Shown here: in pieces, positions 11,489-21,853 of the stretch
Numbering within the stretch: the stretch's first letter is position 1
Layout of the letters: each line of letters opens with the position of its first letter
NCBI RefSeq assembly: GCF_033807575.1
Contig: NC_084703.1
Location: 12,524,001-12,588,000, forward strand
DNA length: 64,000 nt
Direction of reading: 5' to 3'
Source: Cydia pomonella
Taxonomy: Eukaryota; Arthropoda; Insecta; Lepidoptera; Tortricidae
Program-made: the position numbers and the translations under genes
The notes under the pieces: model-generated
What the model was told of the DNA's origin: nothing
The model's input: the letters and a program-made list of their open reading frames with translations, nothing else
The model's database searches: none

Positions 11489-11994
11489 GACGTGCGGGGA
11501 GGTTAACTTTAGGCCCGTCGCAATCGAAATCTTAGATAATATGTTAAGGTACTTATAATTAGTTTTTATTGCAATTGATAGCAACTAAAATAGGTATATC
11601 ATTTATAAACAAGGTGACCTGTTTTAATTTTGTACGAGTGTAAAGCTGAGTGACGACGTATGTAAAGTGCAGTAGGCTCAGAGAATGGAGTTTTTGAAAA
11701 GTCGTAGCGTCGCGTCGTAAGTAAAACTTTTAGATCCAATACGCTTGCCAAAAAATTCATAAGCCAACGTGAGGCTTTTCTCTAGGCTAAACTTCAGTGA
11801 TTCGAATCCTGAGTTTTTGACTTTAGCTCGATGGAAAAAACTCTCGAACAAAAATTATAATACATACCTACATTTTGCACAAAAACTAAAAATATGAAAT
11901 TTGTTTCTAAAACTGAGCAATATTATGCTTGACGAAACTCGGCGATTACTTTTGTTAATATTAAAACACAAAATAATTAAAATTCATAAGCATG

Positions 11995-12085
11995 TTATCC
12001 GCGGTCCCGAGCGTGCACATCCATCTCGCTCACGCTTACGCTCAGTGAGAGTGAGAGAACACGAACCGAACTGGGCTTTAATTGA
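11995..12085 (+). repeat. Dispersed repeat fragment related to 41612-41695
   Basis: Both places carry ATCCGCG...CTC/CCGAG, a GCTTACG...GTGAGAGTGAG(A/G) run, GAACACGAAC and CTGGGC(T/C)TTAA in the same order. Noncoding. Confidence 0.5.
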
Positions 12086-12527
12086 TTAAAAAATTCGTAT
12101 TTTTATAACCGCTCGTGACAAGTTTTTAAACTGTACGCATATTTCATAGAACCAAATCTTACCAAGAACTGGGCGGTAAACCATTTTATCAAAATTTATC
12201 GAATGGCGTCAGCGACAAAGGAGTGAAACTCTCTGAAATGGGTCGCGCGATTAACGAGTGTGGGCATGCGGAGTCCCCAGGCAGCACTATTGCAGATTAT
12301 TCTTTTCTTGTAATTTTATCACGTTTTCTCATTGCAGCAAACACTATTTCGAAGAGAGGTTTATTACTTTGGTTTAACGAGGGTTTGAGTCTAGTCGAGA
12401 TGCTGCTATGAGACAACAGTTCAGAACGGATTGTATCCGTAATCCAGTTAAATAAGTCACGAGCACGTAGTACCGCTAAAACAAACGTTTTCCGAACATT
12501 ATTCTGAAATTTCCTTTGGACTTACAG

Positions 12528-12961
12528 GTTTTGCTGTCACCTTGGGGCACATATTTAAAGAGCCGGCCACGATAAATTACCCTTTCGAGAAGGGTCCGCT
12601 CTCCCCCCGGTTCAGAGGTGAGCATGTTTTACGGAGATATCCAAGTGGGGAAGAGCGATGCATAGCGTGTAAGCTATGTGAAGCTGTTTGCCCGGCGCTG
12701 GCCATCACAATAGACGCGGAAGAGCGCGTCGACGGCTCACGGCGCGCTACTCGCTACGACATCGACATGACCAAGTGCATCTTCTGTGGATATTGCCAGG
12801 AGGCCTGTCCGGTTGACGCAATCGTAGAAGGGCCCAACTTTGAATATTGCAAAGAAACTCATGAAGAATTATTATATAATAAAGAAATGTTGCTGACCAA
12901 TGGCGACCGATGGGAGGCAGAAGTTGCTAGCAATATCAGAGATAATCATTTGTACCGCTAA
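12528..12961 (+). CDS. NDUFS8-like complex I iron-sulfur subunit, exon 2 (two 4Fe-4S motifs, C terminus)
   Basis: Terminal exon of the NDUFS8-like gene. It begins with the last two bases of the Gly96 codon and runs to TAA at 12959-12961. With exon 1 the coding length is 720 nt (239 residues), somewhat longer than the roughly 210-220 I recall for animal NDUFS8; the Cys/Pro insert accounts for the difference. Visible motifs are EPATINYPFEKGPLSPRFRG, then two CxxCxxCxxxCP cluster-binding motifs with cysteines at about residues 140/143/146/150 and 179/182/185/189, all eight intact. The C terminus ends HLYR, as in the family. In complex I these bind clusters N6a and N6b on the path to ubiquinone. 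Changes at usually constant sites (PALAITI, CIFCGYC, an extra Cys after PNFEY) suggest a fast-evolving paralogue. A TTG at 12542 could be mistaken for a start but is Leu101 inside the exon. Confidence 0.93.
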
Positions 12962-13028
12962 GAAGACAAATGCTTGTTTAAAACCAAAGAGCATTGATTG
13001 TAAAAGAGAGAAAAAAACGTGTCTCTTT
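12962..13028 (+). other. Start of 3' UTR of the NDUFS8-like gene
   Basis: Sequence directly after the stop codon. No canonical AATAAA was seen between 12962 and 13400. ATTAAA occurs at 13253-13258 and 13392-13397 and could serve as a weak poly(A) signal, which would place the foldback element at 13029-13166 inside the 3' UTR. Confidence 0.35.
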
Positions 13029-13166
13029 GTTTGACATCCAAAACAGATGGCGCTGTACTGCGCCATGTGTTTTTCGGTCACTGAATTGTCAAACGTCAAC
13101 TTTTGACAATCAGAGTTACCGCAAAATGTATGGAGCTGTACAGCGCCGTTTCGTTTACCTGTCAAA
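13029..13166. repeat. Foldback (MITE-like) element just 3' of the NDUFS8-like stop codon
   Basis: Imperfect inverted arms at about 13029-13056 and 13139-13166, both running from TTTGACA-like ends to GGCGCTGTAC. The left arm also holds a short palindrome GGCGC..GCGCC at 13049-13064. No coding capacity. The related words GTACAGCGCCATCTATC appear in the dispersed repeats at about 1619 and 9510. Confidence 0.45.
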
Positions 13167-13605
13167 TTCTAAGCATGTAATTGTCATTTTACGCATCTTA
13201 CTCAATCAATGTATCTTTGTTTAAAACATGTTGGTTGGTTTTTTGCATGTTTATTAAATTTAATGGAGTATTATTTATTTTCTTATCCTCTCGTGCGCCA
13301 AGAAGCCTCGAAATGGACGCTCTCCGACAATTGGTTTGCCGCCCGAGGGGATACGTATTATGATTTAATTAACTTTTCAATAATTTCTAAAATTAAATGC
13401 ATAAATATATAAAACCGGTGAATTAATAACTTTTCTTCACAGTGCCTAGCGTTAGTCTGAACTTATACTTTGCTGCTGACAAACAGTAAGGAAATTAGAA
13501 TGTTAATAATTGAATTGTTATTTAAACGTGCAGGATATATAAATTCTCAGCTAGTTATACAGTATATACCTCACGTACTCGTAGTTTTAGTCACATGAAA
13601 CATGT

Positions 13606-13800
13606 CAGTACCCCTAGTGTAAATTTAATCGACATCATAACGTGACGAACGCGTTTGCGTTAAGTCTCATTTTGTATAGGATTTTGAGTTTCCAAAACGT
13701 CCCGCTTGGCGCGCTCTTTCCAAATCCAATACAAAATGACACTAAACGCAAACGCGTACGTCACGTTTCGAAATATAATTTATTTACACTAGGGGTACAG
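13606..13800. mobile_element. MITE copy 1 of a head-to-head pair (CAGTACCCCTAGTG ends)
   Basis: Starts CAGTACCCCTAGTGTAAAT and ends ATTTACACTAGGGGTAC. The inner arms pair GACGAACGCGTTTGCG-like with CGCAAACGCGTACGTCACG. The centre reads CAAAACGTCCCGCTTGGCGC. The element is almost entirely a long inverted repeat with no coding capacity. It directly abuts copy 2. Confidence 0.85.
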
Positions 13801-13992
13801 TACCCCTAGTGTAAATAAATTCGATTTTGAAACGTGACGTACGCGTTTGCGTTTAGTCTCGTTTTGTATGGGTTTTTGAACAGCGCGCCAAGCGGGACGT
13901 TTTGGAAAGTCAAAAATCTCATACAAAATGACACTTACCGCAAACGCGTACGTCACGTTTCGCTGACGAAAATATTTACACTAGGGGTACTG
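13798..13992. mobile_element. MITE copy 2 of a head-to-head pair, inverted relative to copy 1
   Basis: Same ends (CAGTACCCCTAGTG / CACTAGGGGTACTG) and same inner arms as 13606-13800. The centre reads GCGCCAAGCGGGACGTTTTG, the reverse complement of copy 1's centre, so the two are in opposite orientation and share the CAG at the junction. Confidence 0.85.
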
Positions 13993-14028
13993 ATGCTGAA
14001 AAATAAAAATACGTGAGTTAAACCGCAT

Positions 14029-14131
14029 AATTGACGGGTATAGAAGCAAAAACGTCTGTCGATATTTCGAGGATGTCGAAATTGTGCCACAAATTGGACA
14101 CAGGCGTTTTTGCTTTTATACTCGTCAATTA
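14029..14131. mobile_element. Short MITE with about 24-bp inverted ends
   Basis: AATTGACGGGTATAGAAGCA at the left and TGCTTTTATACTCGTCAATT at the right are inverted repeats, followed inward by AAAACG/CGTTTT. About 103 bp, noncoding. Confidence 0.75.
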
Positions 14132-14207
14132 GCTTAGTGTTAGTTTGACTCGCGACAGTTTAAATTCAATTAAAATTTCATCCGAAAATAACCATGAAAA
14201 TATTTGT

Positions 14208-14527
14208 AGACTTCCGGCTATAAGGGCTTGCGACTTTGCAATCTGGAGGTCGCGGTTTCAAATCTGCCTTCCTACCAATGTGTTTTACGGAACTTATGTA
14301 CGCAATGTTATTTGATATTTTACCAGTCACTTTTCGGTGAAGGATAACATCGTGAGGAAACAAGAGTAATCACAATAAGGCTTAGTTCTCCGCTGGGTTG
14401 AAAGTTCAAATGGCAGTTGCTTTAGTAAAAAGTGCCTACACCAATTCTTGGGATTAGTATCCAAAGCGGATCCCAAGCTCCCATCAGTTGCGGCATAAAG
14501 CCGGGACAACGCATAGAAGATGATGAC
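14208..14527 (+). mobile_element. Probable tRNA-derived SINE (lepidopteran type), full-length or nearly so
   Basis: The head contains a B-box-like GGTTTCAAATCTG after CTGGAGGTCGC. The body has GATAACATCGTGAGGAAAC, AATAAGGCTTAGTTCTCCGC and TTGGGATTAGTATCCAAAGC. It ends GCATAAAGCCGGGACAACGC and GATGATGA. I recognise this arrangement from repeats common in moths. A tail-only copy is at 25012-25065. Confidence 0.6.
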
Positions 14528-15123
14528 TTAAAAAACCTAAGAGAGTACAGCGTTTTGATATTATGTTAATTACAGTGAAGCAGATTATTTCTTTTGAAGT
14601 TTGTATTCGCTAGTAATATATGTATAGGTACATATACCTATAGAAATAGGTGTGGTTTATTGTTCACTGGATTTGCTCTAAGGCGTGTTGAAGCACACGT
14701 GGAGGTCGTTGCATTTTACGACTGCAGTTGCATCAAACTGAGATTACTACAGTGGGTATGAAAAGTGTATAGCAACGTTTCCTACTGTTCTAGCGGCGTA
14801 TCTGGCGGTGCGGCACAGATAGCTAGCTGTTCCTGCATGCCGCTCTGCTGATAACGGTATGTTACCTTCCCGAAATTACACCCGATATGTACTAGTCCTT
14901 CTAAGCTAACTACATCGACTTCAACAGAACATAGTTTGGAGTGTCATAAACGTCATATTTTCATAGAAATTTAACATTAATGATGAAATTGCCACATTTT
15001 GTCATTGGAAATGCAACGCAGAGTTTGATCCGACTCTAGATGTATTTTTTTTTTTACAGTAGTAAATTTGTTTTATACCCTTAACTATTCTCTAATACCT
15101 ATAGAGAAAGGTTTTAGTTAATA

Positions 15124-15908
15124 CATGGAAATCGTACCAAAAAGAGGTACTGCCTTACATCAAATGAGGTAGTTCTGTTTTTTATATATGTTATTAGTGA
15201 TGAAATAGTAATGACAAATCCAAGTGTTCCACCTCGAAAGCCCTTCGGATTATTGTGTGTATAATATACAGTACAGTGAAGGAACTTGTTATGACTCGCA
15301 TCTCTTGTATATCTTTGATGGGCCACGCTTGTCTTCTGAATCCACAGCACTTCTTTTGCACCCAGTGTATGTGATAGCATTTCTTCGTCAACCTGATTAG
15401 GCAGGTTGAAATCGTGATCTGATGGTGGATCATCAATGAATGGTTTTTCAATGTCGGCACACATCTCCGGTCTGGTATATTCTCGCAGGATTGACCATTG
15501 CTGTAGTTGCAAACAGATAAGCATTTAAGTCTTGCTTCCCTGCAGCCACAACTGCTGGTACAACCTTTTTTGCTGTTACAGTTAGTTCAAAATTCTGCAA
15601 ACCTTTGAAAAGCCGTAGAAACTATTTGGCTCACTAAGACTATTAAGACTATATTGTCAATTAATTGCAAATTTCATCTTCTTGAAAGTGTGCATACTGA
15701 CTTTTGTCGTAATTCCGGTTCTCGGTGTTTTTTTTTACAAAAACTGAAAAAGTCCTAAAATTAAATGGATTTTTATGTACTTTACAATGATCCCAAGGGC
15801 TTTCGAGGTCGAAAACTTGGATTTGTTATTACCATTTCATCACTACCAACATATTAAAAAAACAGAACTACCTCATTTGATGTTAGGTAAAATGTACCAA
15901 TTCCATGG
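15124..15908. repeat. Large inverted-repeat structure (arms 15124-15265 and 15775-15908)
   Basis: Arm 1 contains ACATCAAATGAGGTAGTTCTG, then TGACAAATCCAAGTGTTCCA and CCTCGAAAGCCCTTCGG. Arm 2 contains these in reverse complement (CAAGGGCTTTCGAGG, CAGAACTACCTCATTTGATG). Between the arms the minus strand has an open frame (15524 down to the arm) with a stretch DDPPSDHDFNLPNQVDEEM that I do not recognise. This could be two nested or opposed copies of one repeat, or a foldback element. Confidence 0.65.
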
Positions 15909-18850
15909 ACTATAGACACCAATGGGACGAACGTACTCGCAAGCTGGTAATGATGATAATTTACTTTACTTTTTCGTCAACAGCGTTTTAGGTAGTATAA
16001 TTAACTATTCCAACTGACAACGATTCACGAAGGCAGACCTATTAAAGGTACGTACATTCATTGATTAAATATTTTGTATTAATTAGCCACCGGAATCTAA
16101 AGTATAAGTTAATCGGGTTACTGGTATTTGATCCCAATGTAAAAAAAAAGGATTTGATTTGACTGAATACGAGTAGCACGCATACAAATATGTAACTTGC
16201 ACTTGTTTCAAAGCAAACACGCGTTAGCCTTCACTGAGCGAATATTCCTATTACAAGTGCATTAGCAGCAGCATAATTTAGTCCGTTATTTCACTTAGAA
16301 CATGAAATAATTAGCCACGAGATGCGACGGAGCAGCCGGGCCATTCGTTAGGGAAATGCGTTCGTTTAAAAGGCCATTAGGGCCACCGACACTGAGCCCG
16401 TGATGTCGACATTTAATGACCTCGATTAACAAAATGAAACCTGAATTACCTCCTCAGTAGGTATTTAATAAATATTACATACCAAGAGTGGAAAAGTGAA
16501 CGTTTCTTCGATGTTTTCCGTAACCAAAGCTGCAGAATTGTAAAAAAACCAGCGGAAGTGTCTTTTGACCAGACTGCATCAGAAGGAGGGTATATAATGT
16601 TTTTTGATCGTATGTACGCATGTAGGTAGGTAAGTACCTATATCCATTTGTTTGGCATGCTCTTCAGCCAAAGCGACTGAATGGTTTTTGACATATATGG
16701 TGTTGAATTCGTCATAATTGTGGTAGTGACATAGGTAAGTATATAAATGAAAATGGCGCCCGTAAATGAAATGGAGGGGGGGGGGGGGCGACTTACCATA
16801 GTAATATGGGGATCAAATGAAAGCTAGTGAACAGACAATTTCTAAAATGTAAACAGTCGGATTTTTTGTTTTTATAATAATATAATTCCTCTTATTAATT
16901 AACTCGTTTTATTAGAAAAGGACTTGAATACTTAGCACATACAATACAACGTAAACACACTAGTAAATACCCATACTAGTATACTCAGGACCTCCAGCTT
17001 CATAATGGGAAGGGTCAATATGCTACCGATTCGGCTTAAGCCTGTACGAGTGAGGAGTAAGTACAAAATATAGCACTGCCCAACTCAATGTGTGCTGCGC
17101 CCGTTCCTGACCATTGCCCACTTGATCAAATCATCGGCTCCACAATGCACATAGATAATTCTATTTGCTCCGATACGTGTCCCTTGTCCTGCCTATTGAC
17201 TAAAGGTCAGTGATCTCAGCGCATTCCATTTGATTACCGGTTGTTATAAGATTACAATTGCTTACCTATAGATACATATTAAAAATTTTCAATGTGTGTT
17301 TACCTATAAAGTGTGCAGAAATTTATTCCAAGGAAATTAGGTATTTGTAACTTTAGCCAACAATGTCTAAAGTTGCACCTCTTAACTTCTTGCGACTTTA
17401 GCCGACGTTATGTTATGTATTTAGTTATATTTAGAAAAATGACTTACAAATCTATCATCTGTGAGTTTTGTGGTGATCAATAAACAGTAACTTGTTAAAA
17501 TTATAATAGTCTATAATATTTTTTGGCCTAATTGCACAATGCACATGCCATTAATCAAGTAATACAAATACCCCCTTTTAATAGAATGGTAATACAGCGA
17601 AACGCCGTCTGCCAAAAGCATACCTAAATTCTGTGCATGATGTGCTGCTTATTTGATATTCTAAACAGTGCAGGCTAATGAAACGTGACGCGCGAGGAGA
17701 GCAGGCCTCTCTAACACACCGGTACATTACTTAGTTCACTTAGGAGAATAAAGAGAAGTAAAGTAAATTAATAAAGAGTTTCAATTAATAAAATTAATAA
17801 ATCGAGAGTGTCGCCGCAGGTCGTTGTAGTGGGCGCTATTTTCTATTTTTACCCTCATCTGAAGAAATCCTCGATTATCAAGGAAACTGATGCGCCGTCG
17901 GAAGGCTTCGAAAAATGAAAATATTTACATGGGAAAAAATTGGCAATCTCTTATTTTTTTTTATATGGGAAGAGAAGTTCTCCATTTCCAAAATGGAAGT
18001 TTCATTTGTTTCGTTTAGTTCGTCGTCAAGACGTTAAAGTGCATGTTCAGACATTTATGTGTACCTCGACTGCTTCGATATATCTGATGGTAAGTTGAAG
18101 GCCAACATGTCGTTGACGGGATGTGATCAGTAACAAAAAACATCGCAATCATGCATTTTGACTATACTCGTATAGACGAGAGGAGATAGACTACTCGTCT
18201 CTTTTTAATTAATATAGTTAAAAAAGGACAGTTTATTTCAGTGCCGCAGCACACATATGTATGCTGAAACGTTTAAAGACTGGTTGATACAGAGTTATCT
18301 TTTTAAGCCGGACGATAAAATTCAAAGAGAATTTTCGCTGTGCATTTTTTTTCTTTTTGGATTATGTTGGCTCATAGCATGAAATATGGGAATCGAAAAT
18401 TACATATGGTTGTACTGTTTTGTAGAAACCTAGTCGGCTGTTATTGTAATTTGGTACGTCTGTAAAGAACTTAAAATTACTTTAGTCCTCTACTTACTAC
18501 CCTGCTCTCTTCGGCAATTGAACACTCAGCAACATGGAGCCTGCAACCCTTTGGAACCATGTGAAATTGGCGTATAGACAGTTACGATTTGATTTATAAT
18601 GTCACACCGCGCCTCTTTTACAAAATTTCCTTAAGATATTGCAGTATGAGGTTCTTGAAGAAAGGAATGTAGGTACCTGCCTATTGGTTTGTGGATTGAC
18701 AGCTACGCGCATTCGATACACCTGGAATAACAAGCGTCCTTTGGCTACGGTAACCACTTACAATCAGGCGGCTTGTATGATTGTATGCTGACAGCCCAGT
18801 TGTGATTTAATATGTATGTACGGTTGTGATTTTACCTACAATGGCACTTA
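15909..18850. other. Non-coding stretch
   Basis: No gene recognised. A poly(G) run lies near 16780. The segment 18055-18100 (TACCTCGACTGCTTCGATAT, then ATCTGATGG) resembles 7335-7365 and marks another dispersed repeat. Confidence 0.5.
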
Positions 18851-19111
18851 CTACTGAGTACATTTGTACATTCGAAAACCTCGCTCCGCTGAGCTGTTTC
18901 TACTAAGAGCTGCGCTGAGCGAGGTTAGGTAAAGTGTTTCATGACAAACATATGCCTTGGATATCTCGGGTGGAAAGGCAGCCTTAGCGTGAAGAGGCGG
19001 GAAACGACTGACACTTTCGCATTCATAAGCAGACATAGAAGTTTTTGTGGCAAAAAAGAGTGCTTGAGAAAATGAAACATCTACAAATAATAACGTCGAT
19101 AAGTCAGTCAT
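18851..19111 (-). other. Unassigned 86-codon minus-strand ORF in GC-richer DNA
   Basis: An ATG-to-stop frame beginning MTDLSTLLFVDVSFSQALFF. No domain recognised. GCTCCGCTGAGC / GCGCTGAGCGAGG near its 3' end form a short imperfect inverted repeat, which favours repeat-derived DNA over a gene. Confidence 0.15.
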
Positions 19112-19295
19112 GGATTAATAATTAAAAGATGTTAATTCTACTTGCTGTAATTTACCGGGAAATTTTAAGAATGCAATTCTGACCACAATTTCTTTACAAT
19201 AGTGTCAAAAAATAAGGACCTTTGGGTGTATCAAAGAAGATATCAAACGTATTGTGTATGATGTGATAGTGATTTGATGATTACGTCTCACTAAA

Positions 19296-19461
19296 TGGGC
19301 GTAGGTCGTCCGTTAGCTGGCGCGGGTGCTCAGAGCGGATGCGGGTGCCATTGTAGGTAAAATCCGTAACATGCGTCCGTGCCAGTTAGAGTTGCTCATA
19401 CATACATTTTTCGCCACTCACCCGCTCCGTGCAACCGCGCCACCTAGCGGACGCCCGTAGG
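19296..19461. mobile_element. GC-rich MITE-like inverted-repeat element
   Basis: The left end GTCCGTTAGCTGGCGCGGGT and right end GCGCCACCTAGCGGACGCCC are imperfect inverted repeats extending about 40 bp, with GAGCGG / CCGCTC inside. GC-rich compared with the flanks. Confidence 0.6.
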
Positions 19462-19905
19462 TTATTGTATCCCTTTTATTCATACTATGATACCCGCATA
19501 TTCTCAACATTTCATTAATGAAATGAGACTGAAATGTCTGCATATACTGATTCAAAATCTTAAAATCAATGACTAAACGACACGTCCGGATATCTGGTAG
19601 AAATTACTGTTCCCGGGAGCTAACTGGGTCACATTTCTGCCGTCATTTAATCGTCGTGTCGATGCTCCGGCATTGATCTATCGCTCTATTAAAGAGTTCA
19701 GTGCTTGTTACGACGCCGCCCATTAGCAACGCCGACGACTGCCGTCGACTGCCTTAGTCTGCTACTTAGCTAAGTACATGCAAAATTTATAAGATGTCAA
19801 TCTATTCTACTTCCCGCGAGATATTTTTTTTCTAATAGCCCTGATATCTATTGTGACGAAAATAAATGCGGCGCGTGCATTGCGAGTAAAAACGACACGA
19901 AAACG

Positions 19906-20263
19906 AAAAGACACGGAGCAAGTACCTACATAATGACACTTGCACACGTATGATGAACGAGTTTTATTAATACATTTGTTTTTAAAACTAATGTTAGTTA
20001 AGTTATAAAAGATGAGTCAAGTGAAGCGCAAGGGCACTACCTATCTTCTCTCGAAGCACGATGCGTTTTATAACCTAAAAAGACACGGGGCAAGTACCTA
20101 CATAATGACACTTGCACACGTATGATAAACGAGTTTTATTAATACATTTGTTTTTCACAAATGTATCACTAATAATAGTGTTAGTTAGGTTATAAAAGAT
20201 GAGCCAAGCGAAGCGCAAGGGCACTACCTACCTTCTCTCGAAGCACGATGCGTTTTATAACCC
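19906..20263. repeat. Tandem duplication, units of about 172 and 186 bp
   Basis: Both units run AAAAGACACGG(A/G)GCAAG to GCACGATGCGTTTTATAACC. Shared words include GACACTTGCACACGTATGAT and GAAGCGCAAGGGCACTACCT. Unit 2 (from 20078) has a small insertion with CACAAATGTATC. Confidence 0.85.
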
Positions 20264-21018
20264 TCAACACTTGGGTTTGGATTATACATGATAAATGAAA
20301 TTCTCGAGATATTATGTCAATATTGTACTTATTATATACTATAGGTTTTATTGATAATCTAAAAAAAGTCCGAATTCGACACTGGCTCACTTAACTTTCT
20401 TCACTTCACTGGCAAAATTAGGGTACATCCTGAAGTCCTACAAAGCTGAAATTTGGTATGTAAACAATAAATTCTAAAACTTGGAATGATGAAGCGATTC
20501 AAAAGGATCTCAAGCAGGTACCTTTAACAGATTTAAATGAGACAGCCGTGGTTAGGCTACTATTATAGGCCCTACCCGGTATAAAATACGCGTACAAATA
20601 ATACCATCTTAATTTTAAAAACCCTAAATTTCATGTAAATAGAAACTTATCACTGATCACTGACCAGGTTTTAAGAGCGTAATTGAAAAGCAGATAGTTC
20701 TTTTTTTGGTCGGACGGATTGCTAAAGACTCCAGCGATCAGTTCGGGGTATTGTGGATCACGGACCGAAATGATTCTGTCCATTACGGTCAATGTGTCAC
20801 GTAGTCTACCCTCTCAAGCGACATTCACCTTTAGCCTTACCGGCAACCATTTGCTTTCTGCGTGGGTTCCTTATTACACAATATGATGCCTTTGATTATG
20901 GAAAATCTATTTTCTAGGATCTGTACAAAAATAAAAATATCACCGTGCTTCACTTAAACTTTTGTGCCAAAGGTCACAAAAATAAGAATAAAATCATGAA
21001 ATTAAAGGCTCAACATCA

Positions 21019-21309
21019 TTGAGAGCGGGCGGGGCGGCCGTAGCTGCCGAGGCTGCAAAATGCCGCAAATATATAACTCTCACTGACCGGCATATATTTG
21101 TGGCTTTTGCAGTCGAAACTCTAGGACCGTGGTGTCCAAGCGCTCATAAATTAATTCGGCAACTTTCAAAAAAAATCATTGATGTTACGGGGGACCGTAG
21201 GGCTGGCTCCTTCCTCGCCCAACGGATCGGCATAGCGATCTAAAGGGGGAATGCAGCCAGCCTTATGGGAACCCTTCCACAGGGCTCTGACCTGGGTGAT
21301 CTAGCTTAA
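21019..21309 (+). pseudogene. C-terminal fragment of a retroelement polyprotein (non-LTR type), with one premature stop
   Basis: Reads RAGGAAVAAEAAKCRKY..., then HIFVAFAVETLGPWCPSAHK, then DVTGDRRAGSFLAQRI. After a TAA at 21241-21243 the same frame continues RGNAASLMGTLPQG to a second stop at 21307-21309. I know this pattern (AVETLG-W-P-A, TGD-RA-SFLAQR-S-A-QRGNAAS) from the C terminus of invertebrate reverse transcriptase ORFs. It is followed by an AT-rich 3' tail with AAATAAATAAAT near 21440. The RT core is absent, so this is a 5'-truncated dead copy. Confidence 0.65.
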
Positions 21310-21539
21310 TATAAACATATTGGGCTAGGTCACTCATGTTATGGTTTTTTTAGGTTTTAATTTTAGTTTTGTAGGTAGTTTTAATTTTAGGTTACATTTT
21401 ATTCTAAGTTTGTTATTATTTAAATGTATAGTTGATAAATAAATAAATAGTGTTATTAATAAATAATAATAATACTTGAATCCATAAATCATTTGTTTAA
21501 ACAGCTTGAAATTAAAGTAAAGCATGATAAAGACTTTCA

Positions 21540-21775
21540 ATGAAAACTATAGCGAACATGATCGGTTGTGCCGTTTTTGAGTTATCGCAATAGTTATTTG
21601 TGCAACAAGAGAGCAAAGTTTTTACTTGCATCGATTAACAATTTTGAGTTCCAAGCAAGCGAAAGATTCTAATTTAGAATCTTGAGCGTAGAGAGGGACT
21701 CAAAAGTCACGAAAGGTAAATAACTTTGGTGTCGTGTCGCACATACAACTTTTCACCTCAACAGTGAGAACAACA
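21540..21775. repeat. Dispersed repeat fragment (CAACAAGAGAGCAAAG family)
   Basis: AAAACTATAGCGAACATGAT followed by GTTTTTGAGTTATCGCAA matches words at 34005-34055. It continues with CAACAAGAGAGCAAAGTTTT and ACTTTTCACCTCAACAG, the latter similar to 37606-37620. Confidence 0.5.
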
Positions 21776-21853
21776 CTATAAGAAAAAAGAAATATAATAT
21801 AAATGAAACTAAAGAAGTTTTATTAGTATATTATGCGTATAATATAAAGCAAA

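Larger units (their letters stand above)
5763..12527 (+). other. Intron of the NDUFS8-like gene (GT...AG, 6765 nt)
   Basis: The intron begins GTTTGG after ...TTCAGAG and ends CTTACAG before GTTTTGCTG. Splicing makes the Gly codon GGT across the junction and restores the family sequence RGFAVTLGHIF, strong evidence for these boundaries. If exon 1 is read past 5762, the frame gives about 24 unrelated residues and then a stop near 5836. The intron holds repeat debris: an RTE-type RT fragment (6092-6253, minus), two foldback elements (8043-8403, 8583-8743), a TA microsatellite (8787-8845), a dispersed-repeat copy (9387 to about 9990), an inverted repeat (10384-10473), and an unassigned ORF between imperfect direct repeats (11112-11488). 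Confidence 0.8.

Noticed and set aside
12542..12961. A stand-alone 139-residue ferredoxin-like gene starting at TTG 12542
   Set aside because: The TTG is Leu101 within exon 2; coding similarity continues upstream to the splice acceptor and on into exon 1.
19906..20263. CRISPR-like repeat array
   Set aside because: Only two long tandem units without spacers, in a eukaryotic genome.
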